56,791 bases of DNA from Anaerolineae bacterium. Lineage in GTDB: Bacteria > Chloroflexota > Anaerolineae > 4572-78 > J111. The notes beneath the pieces are model-generated. The model saw only the letters and a list, made by a program, of their open reading frames with translations, ran no database searches and was not told the DNA's origin. The translations under genes and the position numbers were made by a program. Location of the stretch: contig JAGRBY010000002.1 in the NCBI GenBank assembly GCA_020433835.1, positions 1 to 56,791 of the forward strand. Direction: 5' to 3'. Every line of letters starts with the position of its first letter. Within the stretch, counting starts at the first letter, position 1. Positions 17,022 through 25,076 of this stretch are shown here, piece after piece.

Positions 17022-17341
17022 TCGCCTGATTCTATGTTCAGTAAGGCCAGACGTTTATCAATATTCATTAACATCTCTATAGTGGCGGCCCACTCCACAA
17101 AATCAATAGTGTCACCCATCTTACCCTGTTCATAGCGCTTATGAAACGTGCTTGAGTCAAGGGAATAAGTTTCTTCAAATTCTCGACATTGACTTGATAG
17201 TCGCTCTTGAAGCGCTAAAACCCGGACTCGTTCGCGGTCGAGTAACTTGTTAATAGTGCTATCTAACACCGGGTCTACGGTTGAATTATCAACCGCCAAA
17301 TATTTTTCTAAACGTCTTACTTTTTCTAGGGTTGTGGTCAT
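17018..17341 (-). CDS. Putative antitoxin partner of the TumE-like toxin
   Basis: 107 residues, mostly helical and charged. LEKYLAVDNSTVDPVLDSTI followed by NKLLDRERVRVLALQERLSS and then EEKYSL-like FEETYSLDSSTFHKRYEQG are features of the small protein usually encoded just upstream of DUF6516 toxins. An AGAGGTAA ribosome site lies before the ATG. The stop overlaps the toxin start. It would bind and neutralise the toxin; no DNA-binding motif is obvious, so autoregulation is uncertain. Confidence 0.7.
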   Translation of the reverse strand: MTTTLEKVRRLEKYLAVDNSTVDPVLDSTINKLLDRERVRVLALQERLSSQCREFEETYSLDSSTFHKRYEQGKMGDTIDFVEWAATIEMLMNIDKRLALLNIESGE

Positions 17342-17711
17342 AGTTACCTCTTTGTTAGTCCTTTGAACCCATTTTCAGAAATTGTACAGCACCGTTGGGG
17401 AGAAGCCAAACCGAACGTGAGAATGAAGAATTGAGAATGGTGGATGAAGAAGGAGCCGTGAATAACAGGGCCCAAAAAAGGTCGAATTTTTGGGTCAATT
17501 TCGCCCTTATTTTCTTCCCAAAAATGCTTTGTCTTGCAGCGGTGAAAAAATGGCAACCCGAGGAAAAATAATTATCCTTCAAGGAAAAATAATTATCCTT
17601 CAAGGATAATTTGTTCTACTAAAAACGGTCGCTCAGCTCTCTGCGGGCGCACTTTGTCGCTCCAATACATTTTCATAATTCAGCCCTCATAATTCCTAAT
17701 TCATAACGCCT
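17342..17711. repeat. Non-coding gap with 21-bp tandem repeats
   Basis: No convincing gene in 370 bp. The unit AAGGAAAAATAATTATCCTTC occurs at 17560-17580 (one mismatch) and 17581-17601, followed by a partial copy from 17602 that closes into a 10-bp inverted repeat (AATTATCCTT around one C). The tail TTTGTTCTACTAA recurs in the 38-bp palindrome at 27522. The second 21-bp direct repeat of the toxin module is at 17419. Confidence 0.65.
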
Positions 17712-18380
17712 ATGCTATCAAACGCAATCAACACACCCTGGCGGGCAGCCAACCATGCCCGCCGCCTGCTGGCCTATCCTTATATTAGACTATGTTTTGC
17801 CTGGCACGGGTTACCCTGGGGCCGGGGCTGGCGTATCTTTGGTATGCCTATTATCCAGCGCCACCGCCAAAGTACCATGCAGTTGGGCGATTATCTAGAG
17901 CTGCGCTCGTGGGTAACCACCAATCCGCTGGCTCCCTACCATCCGGTTGTGCTCTCAACGCGGCAGGCCGGGGCCTGGTTCACAATCGGCCACCACTGCG
18001 GTTTAACCGGAGCCACCATTGTCGCCGCCGAGCATGTAGAAATCGGCAATCGGGTGCTGCTGGGGGCCAATACCGTGATTAGCGATACCGACTTTCACCC
18101 GCTCACCCCCTGGGAGCGCCAACAAGATATCCTCAACGGCCGCCACGCGCCGGTTATTATCGAAGATGATGTCTTTGTGGGGATGAACAGCCTCATCCTC
18201 AAAGGGGTGCGGTTGGGCCAGGGCTGTGTCGTTGGGGCGGGCAGCGTGGTCACAAACGATGTCCCGCCGGGCGTTATCGTGGCCGGTAATCCGGCCCGAC
18301 GCGTAGGCCGCACCGCGGCCGCTCCTATTCCCGCCGAAAGCAACGGCTATGCCTACCCCCGCAGACGAGGTGTGTTGTGA
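17712..18380 (+). CDS. Hexapeptide-repeat (LbH) acyltransferase, WcaF-like
   Basis: 222 residues. From about 90 to 205 there are isoleucine-patch hexapeptide repeats, e.g. [20 protein letters not shown] and [20 protein letters not shown], ending with the typical NPARRVG. Before them SDTDFHPL carries the His expected at the acyl-CoA active site. The first 60 residues, including [18 protein letters not shown], are a family-typical N-terminal extension. It would acetylate a sugar of the repeat unit. Its stop overlaps a GTG-initiated 18-residue reading frame that looks like the stub of a lost gene. Confidence 0.85.
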   Translation: MLSNAINTPWRAANHARRLLAYPYIRLCFAWHGLPWGRGWRIFGMPIIQRHRQSTMQLGDYLELRSWVTTNPLAPYHPVVLSTRQAGAWFTIGHHCGLTGATIVAAEHVEIGNRVLLGANTVISDTDFHPLTPWERQQDILNGRHAPVIIEDDVFVGMNSLILKGVRLGQGCVVGAGSVVTNDVPPGVIVAGNPARRVGRTAAAPIPAESNGYAYPRRRGVL

Positions 18381-18433
18381 ACAATCCGCCCGCCATTCTC
18401 ATCATCGAAGCCGACGGCTACAGCTCGACCTAA
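18377..18433 (+). pseudogene. Truncated gene remnant (18 codons)
   Basis: A GTG start overlaps the acyltransferase stop (GTGA) and gives [18 protein letters not shown] before a TAA. The 4-nt overlap and the hydrophobic strand AILII followed by EADG look like the first beta strand of a larger enzyme whose body is missing. What follows is repetitive non-coding DNA. Possibly the start of a deleted glycosyltransferase; low certainty. Confidence 0.35.
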
Positions 18434-18453
18434 CACCGTGGGAAGTAAGGAAT

Positions 18454-18506
18454 AAGGCGTAGGCAGTAACCCATTTTCTCCCCTTAATCCCTACTGCCTA
18501 CCCCTT
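18454..18506. repeat. Intergenic inverted repeat
   Basis: Arms 18454-18468 and 18492-18506 match at 14 of 15 positions (core GTAGGCAGTA). It lies between the gene remnant and the next glycosyltransferase. Its style is like the element at 11985: short, purine-rich on one arm, repeated pyrimidine tracts on the other. No T-run follows, so terminator function is unclear. Confidence 0.55.
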
Positions 18507-18595
18507 ACCCCCTGGTTTGCCCATGCGTTATATTTTACAAAAAACCCCCTTACCCATCCCCTGGGTACATTTATCGCCAAAAAAGGAGACATTTC

Positions 18596-19888
18596 GTGCG
18601 CATCTTACTTTTATCCCTGGTTTTCTCACCTGATAGCGTCTCAACCTCAGTCCTGATGACTGAGTTGGCGCTGGAGCTTAAAAACATGGGGCATGAGATT
18701 ACGGTTTTAACCACCACACCCCATTATAATGTCGAACCGGAAGCACGGCAGCGTCAGCCGCTCCGTAAACGCTGGGGGGGGCTGCTGTATGAAAGCAACT
18801 GCCAGGGCATTCCTGTTTATCACGCCTCCATCCCGGTCAAAGGCAGCCGGGTCGGGGCCAGACTGCTCGATTATCTACGCTTCCACGCCATCAGCACTCT
18901 CGCCGGCCTGGCCATCGCCAATCAATACGATGTTATCCTGTCGCCCTCACCGCCGTTAACCATCGGGGTTAGCGCCTGGTTGATGGGCATGCTGCGCCGG
19001 GTACCCTTTATCTACAACGTGCAGGAAATCTACCCGGATGTCGCCGTCAGCCTGGGCGTGCTGCATAATAAAACGCTCATCCGGGCCATGGAAGCGCTGG
19101 AACGCTTCATCTACGCCCGATCCGAGCGGGTGGCAGTCATTTCCGAATGGTTTCGCCGTCGCCTGCTGGTTAAAGGCGTTCCTGAAGAAAAGCTGGTCGT
19201 CATCCCCAACTTTGTTGATACCAACTTTATGACGCCCCAGCCTCGGCACAACGCCTTTGCCGAAACGCACCACCTAACCGACAAATTTGTGGTACTGTAC
19301 GCCGGCAATATTGGCTTAACCCAGGGCTTTGAAACCATTATCGAAGCGGCCCGCCAATTAAGTCATCTGCCCGATATTCACTTTCTTATCGTGGGCGACG
19401 GCACGCGCCGGGCCTGGCTCGAAAGTCAACTGGTCGAGCACAACCTGCCCAACATTACCTTGCTGCCCTACCAGCCCCGCTCGGTGGTGCCGTCTATCTA
19501 TGCCAGCGCCGATCTCTGTTTGGTGCCGCTTAAGCAGGGTACGGCGCAGGAGACATTCCCATCAAAAATCTACACCATCATGGCCGCCGGTCGGCCGGTT
19601 ATCGCTTCAGCCGACGCCAATTCAGAGCTGGCCTGGGTCGTTAATGAGGCAAACTGCGGCTGGGATATCCCCCCGGATGCACCCAGCGCCATGGCCGCGG
19701 CCATCGAGCATGCCTATCGCCAGCCGGAAACGCTAACCCGCAAAGGAGAGAACGGACGCCGTTACGTGGTGGCCCATCACTCGCGCCAGTCGGTGGCCCG
19801 CCAGTACGATTATCTAATTCAGAGCGTGGCTAAGGGTACAAAGGTAGTAAGACCCCATCTGGCCGAGCCGGAACCAAAAAGAATTTAA
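18596..19888 (+). CDS. GT4-family glycosyltransferase (WbuB-like)
   Basis: 430 residues. A GTG start with an AAGGAG ribosome site. ILLLSLVFSPDSVSTSVLMT and ITVLTTTPHYN are the WbuB-type N terminus; PFIYNVQEIYPDVAVSLGVL is the diagnostic block of this group, followed by VISEWFRRRLL, FVVLYAGNIGLTQGFETIIE and QETFPSKIYTIMAAGRPVIA, where the usual E-x7-E is degenerate. WbuB-like enzymes transfer deoxyamino sugars such as N-acetyl-fucosamine, which fits with the dehydratase domain encoded downstream at 21136. The gene is followed at once by an inverted-repeat copy. Confidence 0.85.
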   Translation: MRILLLSLVFSPDSVSTSVLMTELALELKNMGHEITVLTTTPHYNVEPEARQRQPLRKRWGGLLYESNCQGIPVYHASIPVKGSRVGARLLDYLRFHAISTLAGLAIANQYDVILSPSPPLTIGVSAWLMGMLRRVPFIYNVQEIYPDVAVSLGVLHNKTLIRAMEALERFIYARSERVAVISEWFRRRLLVKGVPEEKLVVIPNFVDTNFMTPQPRHNAFAETHHLTDKFVVLYAGNIGLTQGFETIIEAARQLSHLPDIHFLIVGDGTRRAWLESQLVEHNLPNITLLPYQPRSVVPSIYASADLCLVPLKQGTAQETFPSKIYTIMAAGRPVIASADANSELAWVVNEANCGWDIPPDAPSAMAAAIEHAYRQPETLTRKGENGRRYVVAHHSRQSVARQYDYLIQSVAKGTKVVRPHLAEPEPKRI

Positions 19889-19897
19889 CCTCAAGTC

Positions 19898-19930
19898 AGG
19901 TGACAGTCACTTTTGAAGTGACTGTCACCT
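19898..19930. repeat. GTGACWGTCAC inverted repeat, copy B
   Basis: Perfect 15-bp arms 19898-19912 and 19916-19930 with a 3-nt loop. This is the inner core only; the outer TTACGCA ends seen in copies A and D are absent. The copy lies 10 bp after the glycosyltransferase stop and would be translated as MTVTFEVTVTF if the first GTG were taken as start of the epimerase. Confidence 0.8.
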
Positions 19931-19956
19931 TTATAGCAAGGGATCAAACGAATCGC

Positions 19957-20967
19957 ATGGTCACCCCCACACCCTCCGCGTGTGCTCTGGTTACAGGCGG
20001 CACCGGGGCTATCGGCCCCAAGTTGGTTCGCCAGTTGGTTACGTCCGGCTATCGGGTTAAAGTTCTGGCCCGGCAGTTACCACCATCCGGTTTGCTGCCG
20101 GCCAATGTTGACGTCATTCAGGGCGATATTGGCGATAAGCCGCTGCTGGAAGCGGCTATGGTCGGCGTTGATTACGTTTTTCATCTGGCGGCCAAACTGC
20201 ATATCAACAACCCGCCGGATCATTTAATTGCCGAATACGAACGGATTAACGTCGAAGGCACCTGCTGCGTGGTTGAAGCAGCGCTGGCGGCTCAGGTTCA
20301 GCGCCTGGTTTTCTTTAGCACCATCTCTGTCTACGGCCCCAGCTACAACCAGACGTTGGCCACAGAACAAAGCCTGCCTAACCCGCAAAGCCTGTATGCC
20401 CAAACCAAATATCGGGCCGAACAGATTGTTCTCTCGGCCCGACGCAGCCGCCAAGAGCCGGCGCTGGGCGTGGTACTGCGGCTAGGGGCCGTTTACGGAG
20501 CCAGAGTCAAAGGTAATTACGCCCGTCTGGTAACGGCGCTGCACCGTAAGCGCTTTATGTTGATCGGCTCCGGCCAAAACCGGCGAACCCTGGTTCACGA
20601 ACGCGACGTCATTGAAGCCGCTTTGTTGGCGGCGGAGTCGCCCCAGGCAGCCGGGCAAATCTATAACGTCACCGATGGCGACACCCCTACCTTCAACCAG
20701 ATTGTCATCGCCATCTGCCAGAGCATGGGCCAGCCGGTACCGCGCTGGCATCTGCCGGAAGGTCCGGTTCGTTTTCTGGTTCACATGGCCGAACAGGGTT
20801 TTCACTGGGCCGGCCAAACACCGCCCATCGGTCATCACACGCTGGATAAGCTGATGGAAGATGTGGCCGTTAGCGGTGAGAAGATTCAGGAAGAGTTGGG
20901 CTTTCGCCCCAACTTTGATCTTTACACCGGCTGGACTATCGCCCTCAAAGAAATGGGCATGTTCTAA
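19957..20967 (+). CDS. NAD-dependent epimerase/dehydratase family protein
   Basis: 336 residues from the ATG at 19957. An earlier GTG at 19900 lies inside the repeat and is rejected. The Rossmann motif is ALVTGGTGAIGPKLVRQLV. The catalytic Ser region is FFSTISVYGPSY and the YxxxK pair is in YAQTKYRAEQIV, so the short-chain dehydrogenase triad is intact. The family uses NAD(P) to alter nucleotide sugars; similarity to 3beta-HSD-like epimerases makes substrate choice uncertain. It probably makes or modifies one sugar precursor of the locus. The stop codon is the first part of the next inverted repeat. Confidence 0.83.
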   Translation: MVTPTPSACALVTGGTGAIGPKLVRQLVTSGYRVKVLARQLPPSGLLPANVDVIQGDIGDKPLLEAAMVGVDYVFHLAAKLHINNPPDHLIAEYERINVEGTCCVVEAALAAQVQRLVFFSTISVYGPSYNQTLATEQSLPNPQSLYAQTKYRAEQIVLSARRSRQEPALGVVLRLGAVYGARVKGNYARLVTALHRKRFMLIGSGQNRRTLVHERDVIEAALLAAESPQAAGQIYNVTDGDTPTFNQIVIAICQSMGQPVPRWHLPEGPVRFLVHMAEQGFHWAGQTPPIGHHTLDKLMEDVAVSGEKIQEELGFRPNFDLYTGWTIALKEMGMF

Positions 20968-21014
20968 CGTCAAGGTGACAGTCACTTCAAAAAGTGACTG
21001 TCACCTTGACGTTA
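20965..21014. repeat. GTGACWGTCAC inverted repeat, copy C (perfect 23-bp arms)
   Basis: Arms 20965-20987 and 20992-21014 pair without mismatch around CAAA. It starts on the stop codon of the epimerase gene. The inner core equals copies B and D; here the flanks are TAACGTCA rather than TTACGCA. The hairpin is strong enough to affect transcript stability or termination, though no T-run follows. Confidence 0.85.
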
Positions 21015-21135
21015 AATCTGCAATATCTATCAGCTCTTATGGCTGCATAAGCACCCTTGTTCTTTAACAACGAAATACCTCAATCCCCTAGCGCAATTTC
21101 TGTTGGTTCCTTATTAACTAAGGAGAGGAAAAATC

Positions 21136-24100
21136 ATGGAAACGCCTATCTATTTCTTAATCGCACTGGTTACCAGTACCCTATTCACTGAGATTATCCG
21201 GCGCTACACCCTTCAACGTGGCATTGTTGATGTACCCAACCAGCGCAGCTCACACGTTAAAACCACACCGCGTGGCGGTGGATTAGCGGTGGTGGCGGTC
21301 AGCTTAAGTGGTTGGCTGCTCTTCTTTTGGCTTTCCGAGCCAAACTTATCACCCCCGTTTTGGGCCGCTTTTGGCGGAGCGCTGCTCATTGCGGCGGTCA
21401 GTTGGCTTGATGATATGCGGCCGCTCTCCTATCGGCTGCGGTTGGGCGCACATCTCCTGGCGGCCGGGCTGGTGCTGTGGCAGGTCGGCAGTTGGCAGCA
21501 AATCGAGCTACCTTTGGTCGGCCTGGTTAACCTGGGTTGGTTCGGGCCGTTTATGACGCTGATATGGCTGGTAGGGGCCACCAACGCCTATAACTTTATG
21601 GATGGCCTCGATGGTCTGGCCGGCAGCCAGGGCGTTATCGCCGGGTTGGGTTGGGGTATTTTAGGTCTGCTGGCCGGCCAGCCGGCGGTGAGCATGCTGG
21701 GTTTCTTGCTGGCCGCGGGCTGTTTGGGCTTTTTAACCCTTAACTGGCCGCCGGCCAAAATCTTTATGGGCGATGTCGGCAGTGCGTTTTTGGGCTTTAC
21801 GCTGGCGCTGCTGCCGCTCTTGTCGGCTGTTAATCCGTTGGGTGGTTCTGTTTGGCCGGGCGCAGTGATCGCCGGGCTGCTGCTGCTGTGGCCGTTTGTA
21901 TATGATGCCGGCTTTACCTTTATTCGCCGGCTTATGCAGGGCGAAAATGTCTTTGCCGCCCATCGCAGCCATCTCTACCAGCGGTTAACCATTGTCGGCT
22001 ATACCCACATCTCGGTCACCACCCTTTACACGGGTCTGGCGCTAATCGGGCTGCTGCTGGCTCTGGGCTGGGCCTACGATATTAGCGGCAGTGCGGTGAT
22101 CATTCTCACCTTCATGCCATTGGTCTGCTTTACCTTATACAGCTATGTCTCAGCCGAAGAGGTGATTGCCACCGACATCGCGGCCAGAGCTAACGGTCGC
22201 GGCCCAAGCACGGCTGTGCCAACCTGGGCCTTAAATCTTATCCCGGCGCTGCGTAATCGCCACTTTTTTATGCTCGATGCACTGACACTGCTGTTAACGC
22301 CCGCCATCGCGCTCACGCTGCGGCTTGATGAACTCCACTGGTGGCCGGAATTTGGTCAGGCTCTACTGGTCTACACCGGTGTCTCGCTGCTTATCAAACT
22401 TTATATCTTTTACCAGATGGGTCTCTATACCCGCTACTGGCGCTACGCCAGCATTAACGATCTGGTGCCGATTGGGGTTTCTACCACCTTCTCAGCCCTT
22501 ATACTCATTATCTTGTTTGCCGTCACCCAGCCTACGTTAGCGGCCGTCCAACTGGCCGTACCGCGCACGCTGCCTATTATGGATGGGCTTATTACCGCTG
22601 TTGTCATCAGCACCTTCCGGCTGGGCGTGCGGGCGCTGTACCACTACCATCAGCGCCATAGTCACGTTCCGGGCCGGCGCGTGCTTATTGTCGGGGCCGG
22701 CGAAGCCGGTTCGCTGGTGGTAAAAGAAATGCGGGCCAACCCCCAGCTTGAAATGGAACCGATTGCCTTTGTTGATGATGACCCGGCCAAGCAAGGTATT
22801 CATATTCAAGGGCTGCCGGTAGTGGGCAGCAGCCAAGACATCTTACAGCTAACGTATACTTATAATGTACAGCGGATAGTCATCGCTATTCCGTCGGCTC
22901 CGTTAGGCCGCCAGCAAGAAATCATGGCGCTCTGCCGGAAAAGCGGCCTCACCCTCTACAGCCTGCCGGGTGTTTACGAACTGCTGGCCGGCCATAAAAC
23001 CATTAGCCAACTACCCCAGGTCGATATCCAACGCCTGCTGCGCCGTCAGGCTATTGAAACCGATCACAGCCGGGTGGCCACCTCGCTGGCCGGAGCCACG
23101 GTCCTGGTTACGGGGGCCGGGGGTTCCATTGGCAGCGAGCTATGCCGCCAGATTGCCCGCTGCAATCCGGCCAAAATCATCTTGTTAGGGCATGGTGAAA
23201 ACAGCATCTTTGAAATTGGGCTTGATCTGCGGCTAACCTTCCCACAGCTTATCACCCAACCGGCCATCGTTGATGTTCGCGACCGGCAGCGGGTTGAGGC
23301 CGTGGTTAAACAGCACCGGCCTGATATTATCTTCCACGCCGCGGCCCATAAGCACGTGCCGTTTATGCAAGACAATACGGAAGAGGCGCTGACCAATAAC
23401 GTGCAGGGTACGCAAAACGTATTGCGGGCCGCCGAGCAGTATGGCGTAGCCCGCTTTGTTTTGATTTCAACCGATAAAGCGGTTAACCCCTCCAGTATTA
23501 TGGGTGCTACCAAACGGCTGGCCGAACTGCTGGTTATCAGCACTGCCCAGCGTACGGGCCGGGCTTATATGGCCGTGCGCTTTGGCAATGTTTTGGGCAG
23601 TCGCGGCAGCGTAATTCCTATTTTTCAGCGCCAAATTGCCGCCGGCGGGCCGTTAACCATCACCCACCCCAGCATGCGCCGCTACTTTATGACCATCCCC
23701 GAAGCAGTGCAGTTGGTGCTGCAAAGCTCTGTCTTGGGCAAGGGGGGCGATATCTTTGTGCTTGATATGGGCCAGCAGGTTCGCATTTTGGATTTGGCGG
23801 TTGATCTTATCAAGCTATCGGGGCTAGAGCCGGAACAGGATATCAAAATTATCTACAGCGGTATTCGGCCCGGCGAAAAGCTGGCCGAAGAGCTTTTCTT
23901 AGAAAACGAAGCCTACGGCCGCACCAGCCATCCCAAGATATTTACCACCGCCTACGAAGGTCAGGTCAATATGGAAAATCTGGGCCAAACTATTAACCAT
24001 TTGGTCGAGTTGGCCCGCAAGGTTCAAACGTTATCTGATCGGGAGCAGTCGAAACTGCTGCTGAGCCGAATTTGTCACGCCATCGAGCAGCACCAACCCG

Positions 24101-24186
24101 GCGCTGCCCGCCAAAAAGCCAACGTCCGAGTTGAAGACGCAGCCTTTGATACATCCTATCCGCGACCACTCTCGGCCAAAATTTGA
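21136..24186 (+). CDS. Fusion: WecA-like phosphoglycosyltransferase + CapD/WbpM-like dehydratase
   Basis: 1016 residues with no internal stop or frameshift. Residues 1-345 are a polytopic WecA/WbpL-type enzyme with all hallmarks: WLDDMRPL near 89, NAYNFMDGLDGLAG near 148-161, FMGDVGSAFLGF near 210-221 and HRSHLYQRL near 275. Residues about 375-490 are the four-helix membrane part of CapD/FlaA1-type proteins, followed by a CoA-binding-like fold (VLIVGAGEAGSLVVKEM) and the SDR domain with VTGAGGSIGSEL near 655-667 and SIMGATK near 786-792; Met replaces the usual Tyr, as in WbpM/PglF. So one protein would produce a 4-keto-6-deoxy UDP-sugar and attach a sugar phosphate to undecaprenyl phosphate. 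Strong AAGGAG upstream. Confidence 0.9.
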   Translation: METPIYFLIALVTSTLFTEIIRRYTLQRGIVDVPNQRSSHVKTTPRGGGLAVVAVSLSGWLLFFWLSEPNLSPPFWAAFGGALLIAAVSWLDDMRPLSYRLRLGAHLLAAGLVLWQVGSWQQIELPLVGLVNLGWFGPFMTLIWLVGATNAYNFMDGLDGLAGSQGVIAGLGWGILGLLAGQPAVSMLGFLLAAGCLGFLTLNWPPAKIFMGDVGSAFLGFTLALLPLLSAVNPLGGSVWPGAVIAGLLLLWPFVYDAGFTFIRRLMQGENVFAAHRSHLYQRLTIVGYTHISVTTLYTGLALIGLLLALGWAYDISGSAVIILTFMPLVCFTLYSYVSAEEVIATDIAARANGRGPSTAVPTWALNLIPALRNRHFFMLDALTLLLTPAIALTLRLDELHWWPEFGQALLVYTGVSLLIKLYIFYQMGLYTRYWRYASINDLVPIGVSTTFSALILIILFAVTQPTLAAVQLAVPRTLPIMDGLITAVVISTFRLGVRALYHYHQRHSHVPGRRVLIVGAGEAGSLVVKEMRANPQLEMEPIAFVDDDPAKQGIHIQGLPVVGSSQDILQLTYTYNVQRIVIAIPSAPLGRQQEIMALCRKSGLTLYSLPGVYELLAGHKTISQLPQVDIQRLLRRQAIETDHSRVATSLAGATVLVTGAGGSIGSELCRQIARCNPAKIILLGHGENSIFEIGLDLRLTFPQLITQPAIVDVRDRQRVEAVVKQHRPDIIFHAAAHKHVPFMQDNTEEALTNNVQGTQNVLRAAEQYGVARFVLISTDKAVNPSSIMGATKRLAELLVISTAQRTGRAYMAVRFGNVLGSRGSVIPIFQRQIAAGGPLTITHPSMRRYFMTIPEAVQLVLQSSVLGKGGDIFVLDMGQQVRILDLAVDLIKLSGLEPEQDIKIIYSGIRPGEKLAEELFLENEAYGRTSHPKIFTTAYEGQVNMENLGQTINHLVELARKVQTLSDREQSKLLLSRICHAIEQHQPGAARQKANVRVEDAAFDTSYPRPLSAKI

Positions 24187-24194
24187 GGTGATTT

Positions 24195-25076
24195 ATGACG
24201 GCATCAAAATCCTTTCTGCGCTTTCAAGGCCAGCTTAACGGCAGTGCCGCCCGTTTTGAAAGCCAGAGCTTACCCAGCCGCTCGAAAAAGCAACTGAATA
24301 CGCCTTCGGCTCGCCCTTTTATGATAGCGGTGTGCAATCATAAGGGTGGCGTGGCCAAAACGACCACCTGCTTATCACTGGGGGCCTGCCTGGCAGAAAT
24401 GGGTTTTAGTGTTTTATTGATCGATCTCGATCCCCAGGCCCATCTCAGTATATCGCTGGGTTTAAACCCGGAAAATTTGCACCGCACCGGCAGCGATGCC
24501 TTTTTAGCCAACAACTCGCTCATTAGTGTTAGCCGTGAAACTAACGTTTTGGGGTTAGATATTGTCCCGGCCAACCAGCAGTTGGCCCTGGTCGATAAAG
24601 TGATGTATGGCCGTAACGAGTACGAATTTTACTTAAAGCGCCGGCTCAAGGCGCTGGATGCCGGTTTGTATGATTACGTGTTAATAGATTGTGCCCCGGC
24701 CTTTGGCACCTTAACCCTCAATGCTTTAACCGCAGCCGATCTGCTTATTGTTCCTGTCCAGTGTGAATATTACGCGGCCAAGTCATTACGCTCGATTCTC
24801 CAGCTAACCAAGTTGATTCGTAAAAAAACAAACGCCGCCTTGAATTATCAAATCGTCATGACCATGTACGATCGGCGCAATCGGATTTGTCGTATTATTC
24901 GCGAACAAATGGAAAATTCAATCAGCCATCTTCTTTTTAATACCATTATTGAAGTTGATACCAAGCTGCGCGAAAGTCCGGCTTACGCCCAACCTATCAC
25001 CCAGTACGCCCCGGAAACGCGGGGGGCCACCCAATATCGCGCTTTAGCCAAGGAGTTATTGCACATTGGAAAATAA
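24195..25076 (+). CDS. ParA/MinD-like ATPase
   Basis: 293 residues. After a basic N-terminal extension of about 40 residues, MIAVCNHKGGVAKTTTCLSL is a deviant Walker A with the signature Lys (K50), so nucleotide-dependent dimerisation is expected. LIDLDPQAHLSISLG is the A-prime motif and YDYVLIDCAPAFGTLTLN the Walker B. The C-terminal part is ParA/Soj-like, with no MinD amphipathic tail visible. No parB or parS-like site is nearby, so chromosome partitioning is unlikely. It starts 8 bp after the fusion gene, and its end overlaps the membrane-protein gene by 11 bp. A spatial-organiser role for the polysaccharide machinery is inferred from context only. Confidence 0.85.
   Translation: MTASKSFLRFQGQLNGSAARFESQSLPSRSKKQLNTPSARPFMIAVCNHKGGVAKTTTCLSLGACLAEMGFSVLLIDLDPQAHLSISLGLNPENLHRTGSDAFLANNSLISVSRETNVLGLDIVPANQQLALVDKVMYGRNEYEFYLKRRLKALDAGLYDYVLIDCAPAFGTLTLNALTAADLLIVPVQCEYYAAKSLRSILQLTKLIRKKTNAALNYQIVMTMYDRRNRICRIIREQMENSISHLLFNTIIEVDTKLRESPAYAQPITQYAPETRGATQYRALAKELLHIGK

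Larger units (their letters stand above)
16467..17439. repeat. 21-bp direct repeats flanking the toxin-antitoxin module
   Basis: GAGAATGAAGAATTGAGAATG occurs identically at 16467-16487 and 17419-17439, and similarity continues for about 15 bp beyond each copy. The copies bracket the minus-strand toxin-antitoxin pair. They could mark an insertion or a deletion-prone pair. The motif is low-complexity and purine-rich, so independent origin is also possible. Confidence 0.55.

Noticed and set aside
17344..17603. Two overlapping minus-strand ORFs
   Set aside because: Low-complexity translation that follows tandem repeats; no ribosome site or family likeness.
24195..25076. Chromosome-partition ParA
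   Set aside because: No parB, parS-like dyads or replication genes nearby; it is embedded in the polysaccharide locus.
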